From the NCBI GenBank assembly GCA_000737985.1, contig JNVT01000051.1, positions 62,001-126,000 of the forward strand: a stretch of 64,000 nucleotides of DNA, given 5' to 3'. Below, piece after piece: positions 53,116 through 62,916 of the stretch (within the stretch, counting starts at the first letter, position 1; the number at the start of each line of letters is the position of its first letter). Below the pieces are notes generated by a model. That model was not told where the DNA came from, made no database searches, and saw only the letters and a program-made list of their open reading frames with translations. Origin of the DNA: Gammaproteobacteria bacterium MFB021. Its GTDB lineage: Bacteria > Pseudomonadota > Gammaproteobacteria > Pseudomonadales > Halomonadaceae. Made by a program: the position numbers and the translations under genes.

Positions 53116-53901
53116 ATGACTACCCCACGTCTTTACATGTTCCAGACCGGCACGCTCAAGTGCCGGGTGTGCAATATCAAGATGAATGCGGGGCTGGATG
53201 AGTACGAGATTCCGGTGCCCTGGTATCTGATCACGCATCCGCAGGGCAATGTGGTCATCGATGGTGGCTGTGCCGTCGAGTGCGCCAGCGATCCGGAGAA
53301 GCACTGGGGCGATATCACCGCGGTCTATTGGCCGGTGATGCGTGAGGAAGAGGGGTGTGTCCAGGCGCTGAAGGACTTCGGCATCGAGCCCGAGGACGTT
53401 CGCTATGTGCTGCACAGCCACTTGCACCTGGACCACACCGGGGCGACCGGACGCTTCCCCAATGCCACGCATATCGTACGGCGGCGCGAATACGAGTATG
53501 CCATGGCGCCGGACTGGTTCTCCGCCGGTGGCTATATCCGCGCCGATTTCGATCGCCCTGGATTGAAGTGGCATCTGCTCGAGGATGGTGACGACGGCTA
53601 TGACGTCTTCGGCGACGGCAGCATCCGCTTCATCTTCACCCCGGGGCACGCCCCCGGCCATGCCAGCTTCCTGCTCGAACTCCCCGAGACCGGCCCGGTG
53701 CTGCTGGCGGTGGATGCGGCCTATACCACCGATCACTGGGAGGAGAAGGCGCTGCCCGGCTTTCTTGCCTCGACCGTGGATACGGTGCGCTCCGTGCGCA
53801 AGCTGCACGCGCTGGCCGAAAAAACCGGGGCGCTGGTGGTCACCGGCCACGATCCCGAGGCGTGGCCGACCTTCCGCCACGCGCCCGAGTACTATTCCTG
53901 A
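53116..53901 (+). CDS. MBL-fold lactonase, AttM/AiiB-like
   Basis: A 261-residue metallo-beta-lactamase-fold hydrolase resembling N-acyl-homoserine lactonases and the gamma-butyrolactone lactonase AttM/BlcC. The metal motif HSHLHLDH is at about residues 99-106; other ligands are in FTPGHAPGHASF, VDAAYT and TGHDPEAW, as in the family. The N-terminus MFQTGTLKC is typical. No signal peptide. It could quench quorum signals or open a dietary lactone; the neighbouring alcohol dehydrogenase favours catabolism. AGGAG precedes the ATG. Short tandem repeats begin over the stop codon. Confidence 0.87.
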   Translation: MTTPRLYMFQTGTLKCRVCNIKMNAGLDEYEIPVPWYLITHPQGNVVIDGGCAVECASDPEKHWGDITAVYWPVMREEEGCVQALKDFGIEPEDVRYVLHSHLHLDHTGATGRFPNATHIVRRREYEYAMAPDWFSAGGYIRADFDRPGLKWHLLEDGDDGYDVFGDGSIRFIFTPGHAPGHASFLLELPETGPVLLAVDAAYTTDHWEEKALPGFLASTVDTVRSVRKLHALAEKTGALVVTGHDPEAWPTFRHAPEYYS

Positions 53902-53947
53902 CAGACCGAGATTCTCCTGACAGGCCGAGTTTTTCTGACAGACCGAG
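53897..53947 (+). repeat. Three tandem 18-19-base repeats
   Basis: CCTGACAGACCGAG-type units start at 53897, 53916 and 53934. The first overlaps the lactonase stop codon. A CCTGGCGT...ACGCCAGG inverted pair follows (53955-53994), so the region may also act as a terminator. Confidence 0.7.
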
Positions 53948-54049
53948 TGCCGTGCCTGGCGTATCGACCGCCGGGCCTGGCACATCAACGCCAGGCGCAC
54001 CCGGCATGATGAGGCGTGCCGGGACGATCCACCGAATAGGGAAGTCGCG

Positions 54050-55177
54050 ATGAAAATGCATGCCGCCGTCATTCACGAGATGCAGAAGCCACGCCCGTAC
54101 CGGGAGTCGCAGCCGCTGTCGATCGAGGAGGTCGAGCTCGATCCGCCCGGGCGCGGCGAGGTGCTGGTGCGCATGCGCGCCGCCGGGCTGTGCCACTCGG
54201 ATCTCTCCACCATCAACGGCGATCGGCCGCGGCCGTTGCCGATGGTGCTGGGGCACGAGGCTGCCGGCGAGGTGGTCGAGGTCGGTGATGGCGTCGAGGA
54301 TCTCGCGCCCGGCGATCATGTAGTGTTCTCGTTCGCCCCCAGCTGCGGCGCCTGCGCCTCGTGTCTCTCCGGTCGCGCGGCGCTGTGCGCGCCGGGGCAG
54401 GTGGCCAATGGCGCCGGGCACCTGCTGGGCGGCGGCATGCGCCTGCACAAGGGCGGGCAGAAGATCTATCACCATATCGGCGTCTCCGGCTTCGCCGAGT
54501 ACGCGGTGGCCTCGCGACGTTCACTGACGCGGATCGACGCCGATCTGCCGTTCCATATCGCGGCGCTGTTCGGCTGCGCCGTGCTCACCGGGGTCGGCGC
54601 GGTGGTCCATACCGCCGGCCTGCGTCTGGGGCAGTCGGTGCTGGTGGTCGGGCTCGGCGGAGTCGGCTTGGCGGCGGTGATGGGAGCGGCCGGGGGCGGC
54701 GCTCGCCATGTGATCGCCGCCGATATCGCCCCAGACAAGCTGGAGACCGCCAAGGCAATGGGTGCCACCCATGTGGTCAACAGCGGCGACGCCGATGCCA
54801 TCGAGCAGGTGCGCGAGATCAGTGGCGGCGGGGTGGATATCGCCGCCGAGTTCGCCGGTGTCTCCAAGGCGCTGGAGTTCGCCTACGAGTCTACCGCCCG
54901 CGGCGGTACCACGGTGACCTCGGGGCTACCGCATCCGGACGTGCGTTTCGCCATCAGCCCCACGCGGATGGTCGCCGAGGAGCGTACGCTCAAGGGCTCC
55001 TATCTGGGCGGGCACGTGCCGTCGCTGGATGTGCCTGAGTATATCGCGCTCTATCGCGCCGGCCGCCTGCCGGTGGAGAAGCTGCTGACCCACCGTCTGA
55101 AGCTGGACGAGATCAACCTCGGTTTCGACCGGCTTGCCAGTGGCGAGGCGATCCGCCAGATCATCGACTTCGACTGA
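54050..55177 (+). CDS. Zinc-dependent alcohol dehydrogenase
   Basis: A 375-residue medium-chain dehydrogenase. The catalytic zinc ligands are in AAGLCHSDL (Cys near 44) and GHEAAGEV (His near 68). Four structural-zinc cysteines fall in CGACASCLSGRAALC (about 97-111). The NAD-binding VGLGGVGLAAVMGA is near residue 200. The size and pattern are those of class III-like alcohol dehydrogenases; the substrate is unknown. It follows the lactonase gene by 148 bases and ends in a strong terminator, so the two may form a lactone-to-acid route. Confidence 0.92.
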   Translation: MKMHAAVIHEMQKPRPYRESQPLSIEEVELDPPGRGEVLVRMRAAGLCHSDLSTINGDRPRPLPMVLGHEAAGEVVEVGDGVEDLAPGDHVVFSFAPSCGACASCLSGRAALCAPGQVANGAGHLLGGGMRLHKGGQKIYHHIGVSGFAEYAVASRRSLTRIDADLPFHIAALFGCAVLTGVGAVVHTAGLRLGQSVLVVGLGGVGLAAVMGAAGGGARHVIAADIAPDKLETAKAMGATHVVNSGDADAIEQVREISGGGVDIAAEFAGVSKALEFAYESTARGGTTVTSGLPHPDVRFAISPTRMVAEERTLKGSYLGGHVPSLDVPEYIALYRAGRLPVEKLLTHRLKLDEINLGFDRLASGEAIRQIIDFD

Positions 55178-55206
55178 CGCACTCAGGCTGCGCCTCGGCG
55201 AGACCT

Positions 55207-55246
55207 GCCACCGCCCGCGCTCCATCCGCGCGGGCGGTGGCGTTTT
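55207..55246 (+). terminator. Terminator of the alcohol dehydrogenase gene
   Basis: A 14-base-pair perfect stem (55207-55220 with 55228-55241), a seven-base loop and a GTTTTC tail, 30 bases after the stop. Confidence 0.88.
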
Positions 55247-55385
55247 CGGGGCATGCCCAGCGCTAGCGATGGGCGCTGCAAGCGGTGCTGGGCCTGCTAG
55301 TCTTGAGTGAGTTCCGTGAGTGTTCTTGGCGCCGCCCCGCGGCCCGATTTCAACGGCATTCATCCGCCATCGTCAGGAGGCAACC

Positions 55386-56765
<1,380 letters not shown>

Positions 56766-56790
56766 GCGGTGAGCCGACACGTGTATACCA

Positions 56791-56817
56791 ACGCCACCCC
56801 CCTGGGGGTGGCGTTTT
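56791..56817 (+). terminator. Terminator of fumC
   Basis: A stem of 10-11 base pairs (ACGCCACCCC with GGGGTGGCGT), a tiny loop and a TTTT tail, 26 bases after the fumC stop. It also separates fumC from the convergent gene that ends at 56884. Confidence 0.9.
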
Positions 56818-56883
56818 CGTATGGATCGGGTGGCCCTGGCGCGTCATTGAAGAAAGGCGTCGGTCAAAGAAAGCAGCGTCAGC

Positions 56884-57957
56884 TCATACCGGGGCTTCGC
56901 CGTGGCGCTCCTTGGCCTCTTCGATGGTGTCGTCGGCGTCCCGACGCTCCTCGGCGTCGGCGGCTTCCGGCTCGTTTTCGTCGGCGCGGCTGGGATCGTG
57001 ACGCAGGGTGACCAGCATCGGGAAGTGATCCGAACCGATCTCCTTCAGCCGGCGCATCGCCACCAGCGTGAACTGCTCGGAGACGAAGACGTGATCCAGC
57101 GGCCAGCGCAGGAACGGATACTTGGCGTGGAAGGTACTGTACTGACCGCGGCCGCGGCGTAGATCGAGCATGCCGCTGACCTTGCAGAACAGCTTGGTGG
57201 TGCGCGACCAGGCGACATCGTTGAGGTCTCCGGCCACCAGCGTCGCTCGCTTGTCACCGGCGATTGCTTCGCCCACCAGCAGCAGCTCGGCATCGCGCCA
57301 CAGAGACTCGTCGCTCTCCGAAGGCGCGGGCGGGCGCGGGTGCAGCGCATGCAGCCGCACGCGCTTGCCGCTCTCCAGGCGCACCCAGGCGTGGATCGAG
57401 GGGATGTCATCCTGGATCAGCCACTTCACTTCGACCTCTTCGAGCGGGAGGCGCGAATAGAGGTGCATGCCGTAGAGGTTGTCGAGCGGAATGCGCACCG
57501 CGTCGGGGAACTGCTCGCCCAGCGCTTCGTCGAGGCGGTCTCCCCACCAGCGGTCGGATTCCAGCGTGAGCAGCAGGTCGGGCTGGTGTTGCTCGACCTG
57601 AGAGATCAGCTTGTGTGCCTGGCGGTTGGGGGTGAGCACGTTGGAGACCAGCAGCGTGAGCTCGCGGCTGGCATCGCGCTCGCGTGCCTTGACCACCGCG
57701 CAGCGGGCCAGCGGGGTCCAGGGGTAGATGCGGGCCCACTGCACGCCGGCGGCAACCAGGCTGGCGCCGACGCCGCACCAGTGCCACCAGGCGTGGGGCT
57801 GACAGGCGAGCTGGAGCAGTGCCAGCGCGGTGGCGATACAGGCGATCTGCAGCAGGGGGAAGTCGAAGCTTCTCACGCTCCAGTGCCGGATCCGCAGATA
57901 GGGCACCAGGGTCACGATCAGTACCAGGCAGCCCAGCAGCGTGAACAGGAGTTGCAA
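56884..57957 (-). CDS. Endonuclease/exonuclease/phosphatase family membrane protein
   Basis: A 357-residue protein with three hydrophobic N-terminal segments (up to about residue 70) and a C-terminal EEP (DNase I-like) domain, probably facing the periplasm. Catalytic blocks: LLVSNVLTPN (Asn), LLLTLESDRWW (Glu), LVAGDLNDVAW (Asp/Asn) and IGSDHFPMLV (Asp-His). The substrate is unknown; related proteins act on phosphodiesters or lipids. The last 35 residues are very acidic. The start is uncertain: a TTG at 57957 with GAGG nine bases away is preferred over a GTG at 58017 lacking a ribosome site. It is convergent with fumC. Confidence 0.85.
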   Translation of the reverse strand: MQLLFTLLGCLVLIVTLVPYLRIRHWSVRSFDFPLLQIACIATALALLQLACQPHAWWHWCGVGASLVAAGVQWARIYPWTPLARCAVVKARERDASRELTLLVSNVLTPNRQAHKLISQVEQHQPDLLLTLESDRWWGDRLDEALGEQFPDAVRIPLDNLYGMHLYSRLPLEEVEVKWLIQDDIPSIHAWVRLESGKRVRLHALHPRPPAPSESDESLWRDAELLLVGEAIAGDKRATLVAGDLNDVAWSRTTKLFCKVSGMLDLRRGRGQYSTFHAKYPFLRWPLDHVFVSEQFTLVAMRRLKEIGSDHFPMLVTLRHDPSRADENEPEAADAEERRDADDTIEEAKERHGEAPV

Positions 57958-58072
57958 AGCGGAAATCCTCGGAAAAGAGCGGCGGGTGCCTCCAGCGTAG
58001 CAGAGGGCCGGGAACACACCGCCGTTTTCCGAGCGCAGGGAACGACGCCCGGCGCGGGGATCGCTGGTCGGC

Positions 58073-59629
58073 TCAGCTCTCGCTCATCGCCGCTGCCGGG
58101 CTGGCTACGTTGCTGGCTGCGGTGCCGGCTGCGGTCAGGCGCGGATGGGTAGCGAGATAGGCGTCCAGCGCCGCGACCTGGGCCGGCGTCAGCGCCAGCC
58201 CCAGCTTGGTGCGTCGCCACAGGATGTCGTCACTGGTGCGGGCCCACTCATGGTCGATCAGATAGTCGACCTCGGCACGGGTCAGGCCGCCACCGAACTC
58301 TTCTCCCAGCGCCTCACGGCGGGTGACGCCGTCGAGGAAGCGAAGACACAGGCTGCCGTAGCTGGAGGCGAAGCGCTCTGCCCACGCCGCCGGCAGGAAT
58401 GCGTAGTCGCGCTGGAGGCGGGCGGCGAACGCCTCGCGTCCGTCGATGTCGCCCCCGGGCAGGGTGGCCTCGGCGGTCCAGGCCGCGCGCATCTGCGGTA
58501 GCAGCGGCTGCAGCTTGCGTAGGGCCGCTTCGGCGAGCTTGCGATAGGTGGTGATCTTGCCGCCGAAAATCGACAGCAGCGGGGCGCCGTGGGTGTCCAA
58601 GTCCAGGGTGTAGTCGCGGGTCATCGCCGAGGGGTTTTCCGACTCGTCGTCGCACAGCGGGCGCACCCCGGAGTAGGTGGCGATGACATCGTCGCGGCTG
58701 AGCTGACGCTGGAAGTGGCCATTGAGTACCTCGAGCAGATAGCCGATCTCCTCCTCGCTGATACCCACCTGGGACGGATCGCCCTGGTAGCGGCGATCGG
58801 TGGTGCCGATCAGGCTGTAGTGCTGCTGGTAGGGCAGCACGAAGACGATACGTCCATCCTGGTTCTGCAGAATGTAGGCGCGCTCGTCCTGGTTGAGCCG
58901 CGGCACGATCAGGTGGCTGCCCTGGATCATGCGGATACCGTAGCGCGACTGGCGCTGGGCGCTGCCCTTGACGAAGGACTCGACCCACGGGCCGCTGGCA
59001 TTGACCAGTACCTTGCCACGTACCTGGCTGGTCTCGCCGGAGAGACGATCTTCCAGCGTCACCCGCCAGCCGCCATTCTCCTCGCTGGCCGCGCTGCAGC
59101 GCGTGCGCAGGCGGATATCGGCGCCCTTGTCCTGGGCCTGGAGCGCGTTGAGCAGCACCAGACGGGCGTCGTCCACCCAGCAGTCGGAGTACTCGAAGCC
59201 GCGCTTGATCTCCGGTACCAGGGGGCCCTGGGCGTCGAATGTCAGCCGCCTGGCGTTGGGCAGGCTGTCGCGGTGGCTGAGGTGATCATAGAGGAAGAGC
59301 CCGGCACGGATCATCCAGGCGGGGCGCAGGTGCGGCTGGTGGGGCAGGATGAAGCGCATCGGCCAGACGATATGCGGTGCCTTGCGCAGCATTACCTCGC
59401 GCTCGCGCAGCGCCTCGCGCACCAGTCGGAACTCGCGGTGTTCGAGATAGCGCAGCCCGCCATGGATCAACTTGCTGCTGGCGGAAGACGTCGCGCTGGC
59501 CAGGTCGGCCTGCTCGCACAGCAGCACCGACAGGCCGCGGCCAGAGGCATCGTTGGCGATACCGGTGCCATTGATGCCGCCGCCCACGACGATCATGTCG
59601 TAGGTCTTGTCTTGCGCCACCGTGCTCAT
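58073..59629 (-). CDS. glpD: Aerobic glycerol-3-phosphate dehydrogenase
   Basis: A 518-residue membrane-associated flavoenzyme that oxidises glycerol-3-phosphate to dihydroxyacetone phosphate, passing electrons to quinone. FAD-binding VVGGGINGTGIANDASGRG is near residue 14; SSKLIHGGLRYLEH, GPWVESF and TTDRRYQGDP are conserved GlpD blocks. The ATG at 59629 is chosen because GGGAGA lies upstream and homologues start close to the FAD loop. It is followed by nothing on its strand before the EEP gene. GlpR-type operators lie just upstream, and glpR is the preceding gene. Confidence 0.96.
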   Translation of the reverse strand: MSTVAQDKTYDMIVVGGGINGTGIANDASGRGLSVLLCEQADLASATSSASSKLIHGGLRYLEHREFRLVREALREREVMLRKAPHIVWPMRFILPHQPHLRPAWMIRAGLFLYDHLSHRDSLPNARRLTFDAQGPLVPEIKRGFEYSDCWVDDARLVLLNALQAQDKGADIRLRTRCSAASEENGGWRVTLEDRLSGETSQVRGKVLVNASGPWVESFVKGSAQRQSRYGIRMIQGSHLIVPRLNQDERAYILQNQDGRIVFVLPYQQHYSLIGTTDRRYQGDPSQVGISEEEIGYLLEVLNGHFQRQLSRDDVIATYSGVRPLCDDESENPSAMTRDYTLDLDTHGAPLLSIFGGKITTYRKLAEAALRKLQPLLPQMRAAWTAEATLPGGDIDGREAFAARLQRDYAFLPAAWAERFASSYGSLCLRFLDGVTRREALGEEFGGGLTRAEVDYLIDHEWARTSDDILWRRTKLGLALTPAQVAALDAYLATHPRLTAAGTAASNVASPAAAMSES

Positions 59630-59658
59630 GCCGTCTCCCCCGTGTCGTGTGAGATGTG

Positions 59659-59696
59659 TTTTCGGAAACGAAAATAGACTAATCATTTTCGAACAT
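59659..59696 (-). promoter_or_regulatory. Putative GlpR operators upstream of glpD
   Basis: TTTTCG-GAAA-CGAAAA (59659-59674) is a perfect dyad, and TTTTCGAACAT (59686-59696) is a second site or half-site. Both resemble the TTCG-centred operators of GlpR/DeoR repressors. They lie 30-67 bases before the glpD ATG, where a repressor would block transcription. Confidence 0.6.
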
Positions 59697-59887
59697 CAAT
59701 AGGCGGTATCCGCTTTCGCGGTGAAACTTGGCGCCGAGGGCGAGGTTCTGGGTCGCTGAATCGCCGTTCGCCTCGGATGGCAGAATCGCGGGACGCCGAG
59801 CCGTGGCGTCGGCGGTGAGCCTGGCCGTGCCGTGATGGCGTCTCGAGATGGCGTCCAGTTGGGCGGAACAAGGCGGGCTAGCACAGC

Positions 59888-59939
59888 GGGGGCTAAAACA
59901 GGGGGCTAAAACAGGGAGCTAAAACAGGGGGCTGAAACA
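59888..59939 (+). repeat. Four tandem 13-base repeats
   Basis: The unit GGGGGCTAAAACA is repeated four times, with single changes in the third and fourth copies. It lies in the glpR-glpD spacer. Thirteen is not a multiple of three, and no open frame uses it. Confidence 0.85.
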
Positions 59940-60045
59940 AGAGGGGCAGCGGATAGGCCGGTGCCGTGACGCCGCCCCGAACCGGCGGCGGGGCGGTGGG
60001 AGTAGAGCAGGCCGGGTGTCCGGCGCCGGCTCAGTGCGCTGTTAC

Positions 60046-60837
60046 TCAGTTCTCGCTGGCTTGGGCCGCCACCGCTTCGCCGGCCACGTGCAGTTCGACG
60101 CCGTGCTCGTGCATCAGACGGACCAGGGTGTCCGGCGGCTGGCGGTCGGTGAAGAAAGCGTCGACCTGACTGAGGTTGCCCTGGCGTACCACGGCGTTGC
60201 GCTGGAACTTGGAGTGATCGGCGGCGAGGTAGACCTGGCGCGAATTGCGGATGATCGCCTGGGCCACGCGCACTTCCTGATAGTCGAACTCCAGCAGCGA
60301 GCCGTCGCGGTCGATACCGCTGATGCCGATGATGCCGTAGTCGACCTTGAACTGATTGATGAAGTCGATCGTCGCCTCGCCGATGATGCCGCCATCGCGG
60401 GAGCGCACCTGGCCGCCGGCGACGATGACGTTGAAGTCGGTCTTGTGCTGCAGGATGGCGGCGACGTTGAGATTGTTGGTGATCACCTCGAGACCGCTGT
60501 GCTGGCACAGCGCCTCGGCGATGAACTCATTGCTGGTGCCGATGTTGATGAACAGGGAGGCCGAGTCGGGGATCTGGGTGACCAGCAGCTCGGCAATGCG
60601 TCGCTTGGCCTCGAGATTGAGCGTCTTGCGCGTGTGGTAGGCGGTGTTGACGGTGCTCGATTCCAGCCCGGCGCCGCCGTGGACCCGGCGTACCGCGCCC
60701 TCTTCGGCGAGCTGGTTGAGGTCCCGGCGAATGGTCTGCGGGGTGACGTTGAACTCCGTTGCCAGCTGCTCGATGGCGGCGTAGCCCTGACGTTTGACCA
60801 GGGCGATGATGGCTTCGTGGCGGTCCTGCTGGATCAT
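60046..60837 (-). CDS. glpR: Glycerol-3-phosphate regulon repressor, DeoR family
   Basis: A 263-residue DeoR-family repressor. The N-terminal helix-turn-helix is at about residues 20-40 ([19 protein letters not shown]) and the sugar-phosphate-sensing domain contains [24 protein letters not shown] and [14 protein letters not shown], close to E. coli GlpR. It would release glpD and the glycerol importer when glycerol-3-phosphate is present. The ATG at 60837 has AGGA six bases away; a longer frame to 60912 is unsupported. It is upstream of glpD on the same strand. Confidence 0.93.
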   Translation of the reverse strand: MIQQDRHEAIIALVKRQGYAAIEQLATEFNVTPQTIRRDLNQLAEEGAVRRVHGGAGLESSTVNTAYHTRKTLNLEAKRRIAELLVTQIPDSASLFINIGTSNEFIAEALCQHSGLEVITNNLNVAAILQHKTDFNVIVAGGQVRSRDGGIIGEATIDFINQFKVDYGIIGISGIDRDGSLLEFDYQEVRVAQAIIRNSRQVYLAADHSKFQRNAVVRQGNLSQVDAFFTDRQPPDTLVRLMHEHGVELHVAGEAVAAQASEN

Positions 60838-61103
60838 GTTGGGTCCTGGGGCGGCTGGCGACACGGTGACAACGCCGCTGGCAAGGGTTCGAGCGCGGCG
60901 TTGTCCTGCCATGGCCGGCGAGCTGCACGGCCGATGTTGTGATGCGAATATTATCAGAAGGTGCCGTCCGCGCAGGCATAAAAGGGGCCAGAGACGGCTT
61001 CTACGGGACCCTTCAGGGGTAGACCATGGTCTGCTATCTGTTTGCCCGGGGTGATTAAAGCCAGGGCAGACAACGGCTTGGCGAATTTTTTACGCGCCAA
61101 GGG
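60838..61103. other. Intergenic region upstream of glpR
   Basis: No gene seen between glpR and the tRNA-Val promoter. A perfect 12-base palindrome, AGACCATGGTCT, is at 61022-61033. The region must hold the leftward promoter of glpR, but no convincing boxes were noticed. Confidence 0.4.
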
Positions 61104-61131
61104 TTGCAATCCTCTGCGGCATGGGTAGAAT
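61104..61131 (+). promoter_or_regulatory. Sigma-70 promoter of the tRNA-Val genes
   Basis: TTGCAA (61104-61109), a 16-base spacer and TAGAAT (61126-61131), about 90 bases before the first tRNA-Val. The sequence after the -10 box is TCGC. Confidence 0.6.
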
Positions 61132-61221
61132 TCGCTTCCGTTGTCACGGCGAGGCAGGCCGGATGACTTCGGTGCAAAGTCAGCTAACTCGGTTTGGCGG
61201 CAGCACCGCAGCGACATCAGC

Positions 61222-61298
61222 AGGACCGTAGCTCAGTTGGTTAGAGCGCCACGTTGACATCGTGGAGGTCAGCGGTTCAAATCCGCTCGGTCCTACCA
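61222..61298 (+). tRNA. tRNA-Val (GAC), copy 1
   Basis: A 77-base cloverleaf: acceptor AGGACCG/CGGTCCT, anticodon loop TTGACAT giving anticodon GAC, T-loop GTTCAAATC and an encoded ACCA end. It is identical to the next copy. Confidence 0.94.
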
Positions 61299-61323
61299 GT
61301 CGCGTCACTATGCCCCCGTTTGC

Positions 61324-61400
61324 AGGACCGTAGCTCAGTTGGTTAGAGCGCCACGTTGACATCGTGGAGGTCAGCGGTTCAAATCCGCTCGGTCCTACCA
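61324..61400 (+). tRNA. tRNA-Val (GAC), copy 2
   Basis: Identical in all 77 bases to the first copy, 25 bases downstream of it. The two are almost certainly processed from one transcript, which ends at the terminator directly after. Confidence 0.94.
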
Positions 61401-61405
61401 TCTTG

Positions 61406-61434
61406 AAACCCCGGGCCCTTGGCCTGGGGTTTTT
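61406..61434 (+). terminator. Terminator of the tRNA-Val operon
   Basis: A 12-base-pair stem with one G-T pair (61406-61417 with 61421-61432), a CTT loop, and a run of five T residues (61430-61434). Confidence 0.9.
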
Positions 61435-61808
61435 CGTTGGCATCGTCTGTCTGCCTTTACTCTCCGTTTGCTTTCTCTTCGTCTCTTCGCGCTTGTAGTG
61501 GCGCTTTTTGCTGCTGCTTGTGCTCTCCCCACGCCTGCGCGATCCGAGTCTTCCCTGCAGCATCGGCTATGTCATTTTTCGAAAAGACGAGCTTTTCGGA
61601 AGCCAACAAAAATAGCGACTTTAGTCGTAATAAAAGGGCGGTTTTACTCTCGTCCAATGGTCGCTGATACTAAGGTTCAATGTCTTAAAAGTCCTTTGTA
61701 ATCATGGTTTAGGAGATTGTCTCTCGGGCGCGTCGGGCGCACCCTATGGCTTTTCCGAATGGGTGTTTTACGATGCTCGGAAAAGAAAACAAAGGGGTTT
61801 CCCGGCCG
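61435..61808. promoter_or_regulatory. AT-richer regulatory region upstream of glpS
   Basis: About 370 bases with no convincing gene. Two GlpR-like sites are present: TTTTCGAAAA (61576-61585, perfect palindrome) and CTTTTCGGAAG (61592-61602), sharing the TTTTCGRAA core with those before glpD. This supports GlpR control of the glycerol importer. Confidence 0.55.
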
Positions 61809-62906
61809 ATGTCATTACAACTCGAAAACGTGACGTTGAAGGTGCGCGGCGAGACTTATATCGACGAGGCCAATCTGCAGCTCGACAGCGGCTCGTTCAA
61901 CGTCCTGCTCGGCCATACCCTGGCCGGTAAGACTACCCTGATGCGCCTGATGGCGGGGCTGGATACGCCCAGCCGCGGGCGGGTATGGCTGGGTGGTCGC
62001 GACATGACCGATGTGCCGGTGCGCCAGCGCAACGTGTCGATGGTGTATCAGCAATTCATCAACTATCCCACCCTGACTGTCTTCGACAATATCGCCTCGC
62101 CGCTCAAGCAGGCCAAGGTGGCGCGGGCCGAGATCCAGCGCCGGGTCGAGGAGACCGCCCATATGCTGGGGATCGATCATCTGCTTGGACGCTATCCGCA
62201 GGCGCTCTCCGGCGGCCAGCAGCAGCGCACGGCGATGGCGCGGGCGCTGGTCAAGGACGCCGACCTGGTGCTGTTCGACGAGCCGCTAGTCAACCTCGAC
62301 TACAAACTGCGCGAGTCGCTGCGGGTGGAGATGCGCAAGCTGTTCGCGTCGCGCGACACCGTGGCGGTCTACGCCACGACCGAACCCGCCGAAGCGCTCG
62401 CGCTGGGTGGTACCACGGTGCTGCTCAAGGAGGGGCGCATCGTCCAGAGCGGACCCAGTGGGGAGGTCTATCGCCAGCCCTGCAACATGGAGGCGGCGAG
62501 CCTGTTCGGCGAGCCGCCGATCAATCTGCTGGCGGCCGAGATCGCGGGCGGTGAGTGTCGCATCGGTCGCCAGAGGCTGCCGCTGCCGGCGGCCTGGCAG
62601 CATCTGGAGGAAGGGCACTATCGCCTTGGCGTGCGGCCGCACCACGTCTCCCTGGCGCCGCTGGCCACGGGGGAGACGCTGTGCCTGCCGGTACAGGTGC
62701 GGGTGGCCGAGATCGGCGGTTCCGAGACCTTCCTGCATATGACCCACGACGAGATCGATCTGGTCGCACATCTGGGCGGTATCCACGAGCTGGCGGTGGA
62801 TCAGGCGCTGGAGATACATCTGCCGTGCGCCGAGATGTTCGTGTTCGAGCCGGACGGGGAGCTGTTGCTCTCGCCGGCGTTCCCTGCCACTGCGGCGTGC
62901 GCCTGA
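61809..62906 (+). CDS. glpS: Glycerol ABC transporter ATPase GlpS
   Basis: A 365-residue ATPase of the CUT1/MalK type, with a C-terminal OB-like (TOBE) domain from about residue 240. It resembles GlpS of the glpSTPQV glycerol importer of rhizobia. Walker A is the unusual GHTLAGKTT (35-43), the signature LSGGQ (133-137) is normal, and Walker B FDEPL (156-160) is intact. The switch histidine is replaced by Thr191 in YATTEPAEA. The ATG at 61809 is the best match to family starts; in-frame ATGs at 61773 and 61746 are possible. AAGGGG lies somewhat far upstream. glpT follows after 10 bases. Confidence 0.88.
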   Translation: MSLQLENVTLKVRGETYIDEANLQLDSGSFNVLLGHTLAGKTTLMRLMAGLDTPSRGRVWLGGRDMTDVPVRQRNVSMVYQQFINYPTLTVFDNIASPLKQAKVARAEIQRRVEETAHMLGIDHLLGRYPQALSGGQQQRTAMARALVKDADLVLFDEPLVNLDYKLRESLRVEMRKLFASRDTVAVYATTEPAEALALGGTTVLLKEGRIVQSGPSGEVYRQPCNMEAASLFGEPPINLLAAEIAGGECRIGRQRLPLPAAWQHLEEGHYRLGVRPHHVSLAPLATGETLCLPVQVRVAEIGGSETFLHMTHDEIDLVAHLGGIHELAVDQALEIHLPCAEMFVFEPDGELLLSPAFPATAACA

Positions 62907-62916
62907 GGAGACGATC

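Larger units (their letters stand above)
59630..60045. other. Spacer between glpR and glpD
   Basis: 416 bases without a gene. It contains GlpR-type operator sequences near the glpD start (59659-59696), a four-copy 13-base tandem repeat (59888-59939) and a CCGCCCCG/CGGGGCGG hairpin near 59972-59996 that could end the glpR message. The tract 59640-59700 is markedly AT-rich. Confidence 0.6.

Noticed and set aside
59888-59939. CRISPR-like array
   Set aside because: The repeats are only 13 bases, directly adjacent with no spacers, and no cas genes are present.
61222-61400. Phage attachment site in the duplicated tRNA-Val genes
   Set aside because: Both copies are complete cloverleaves with CCA ends, and no integrase or phage gene is near; this is a normal tandem tRNA pair.
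61457-61657. Small minus-strand frame of 66 codons upstream of glpS
   Set aside because: It starts with TTG, lacks a ribosome site and overlaps the GlpR-like operators; no known family.
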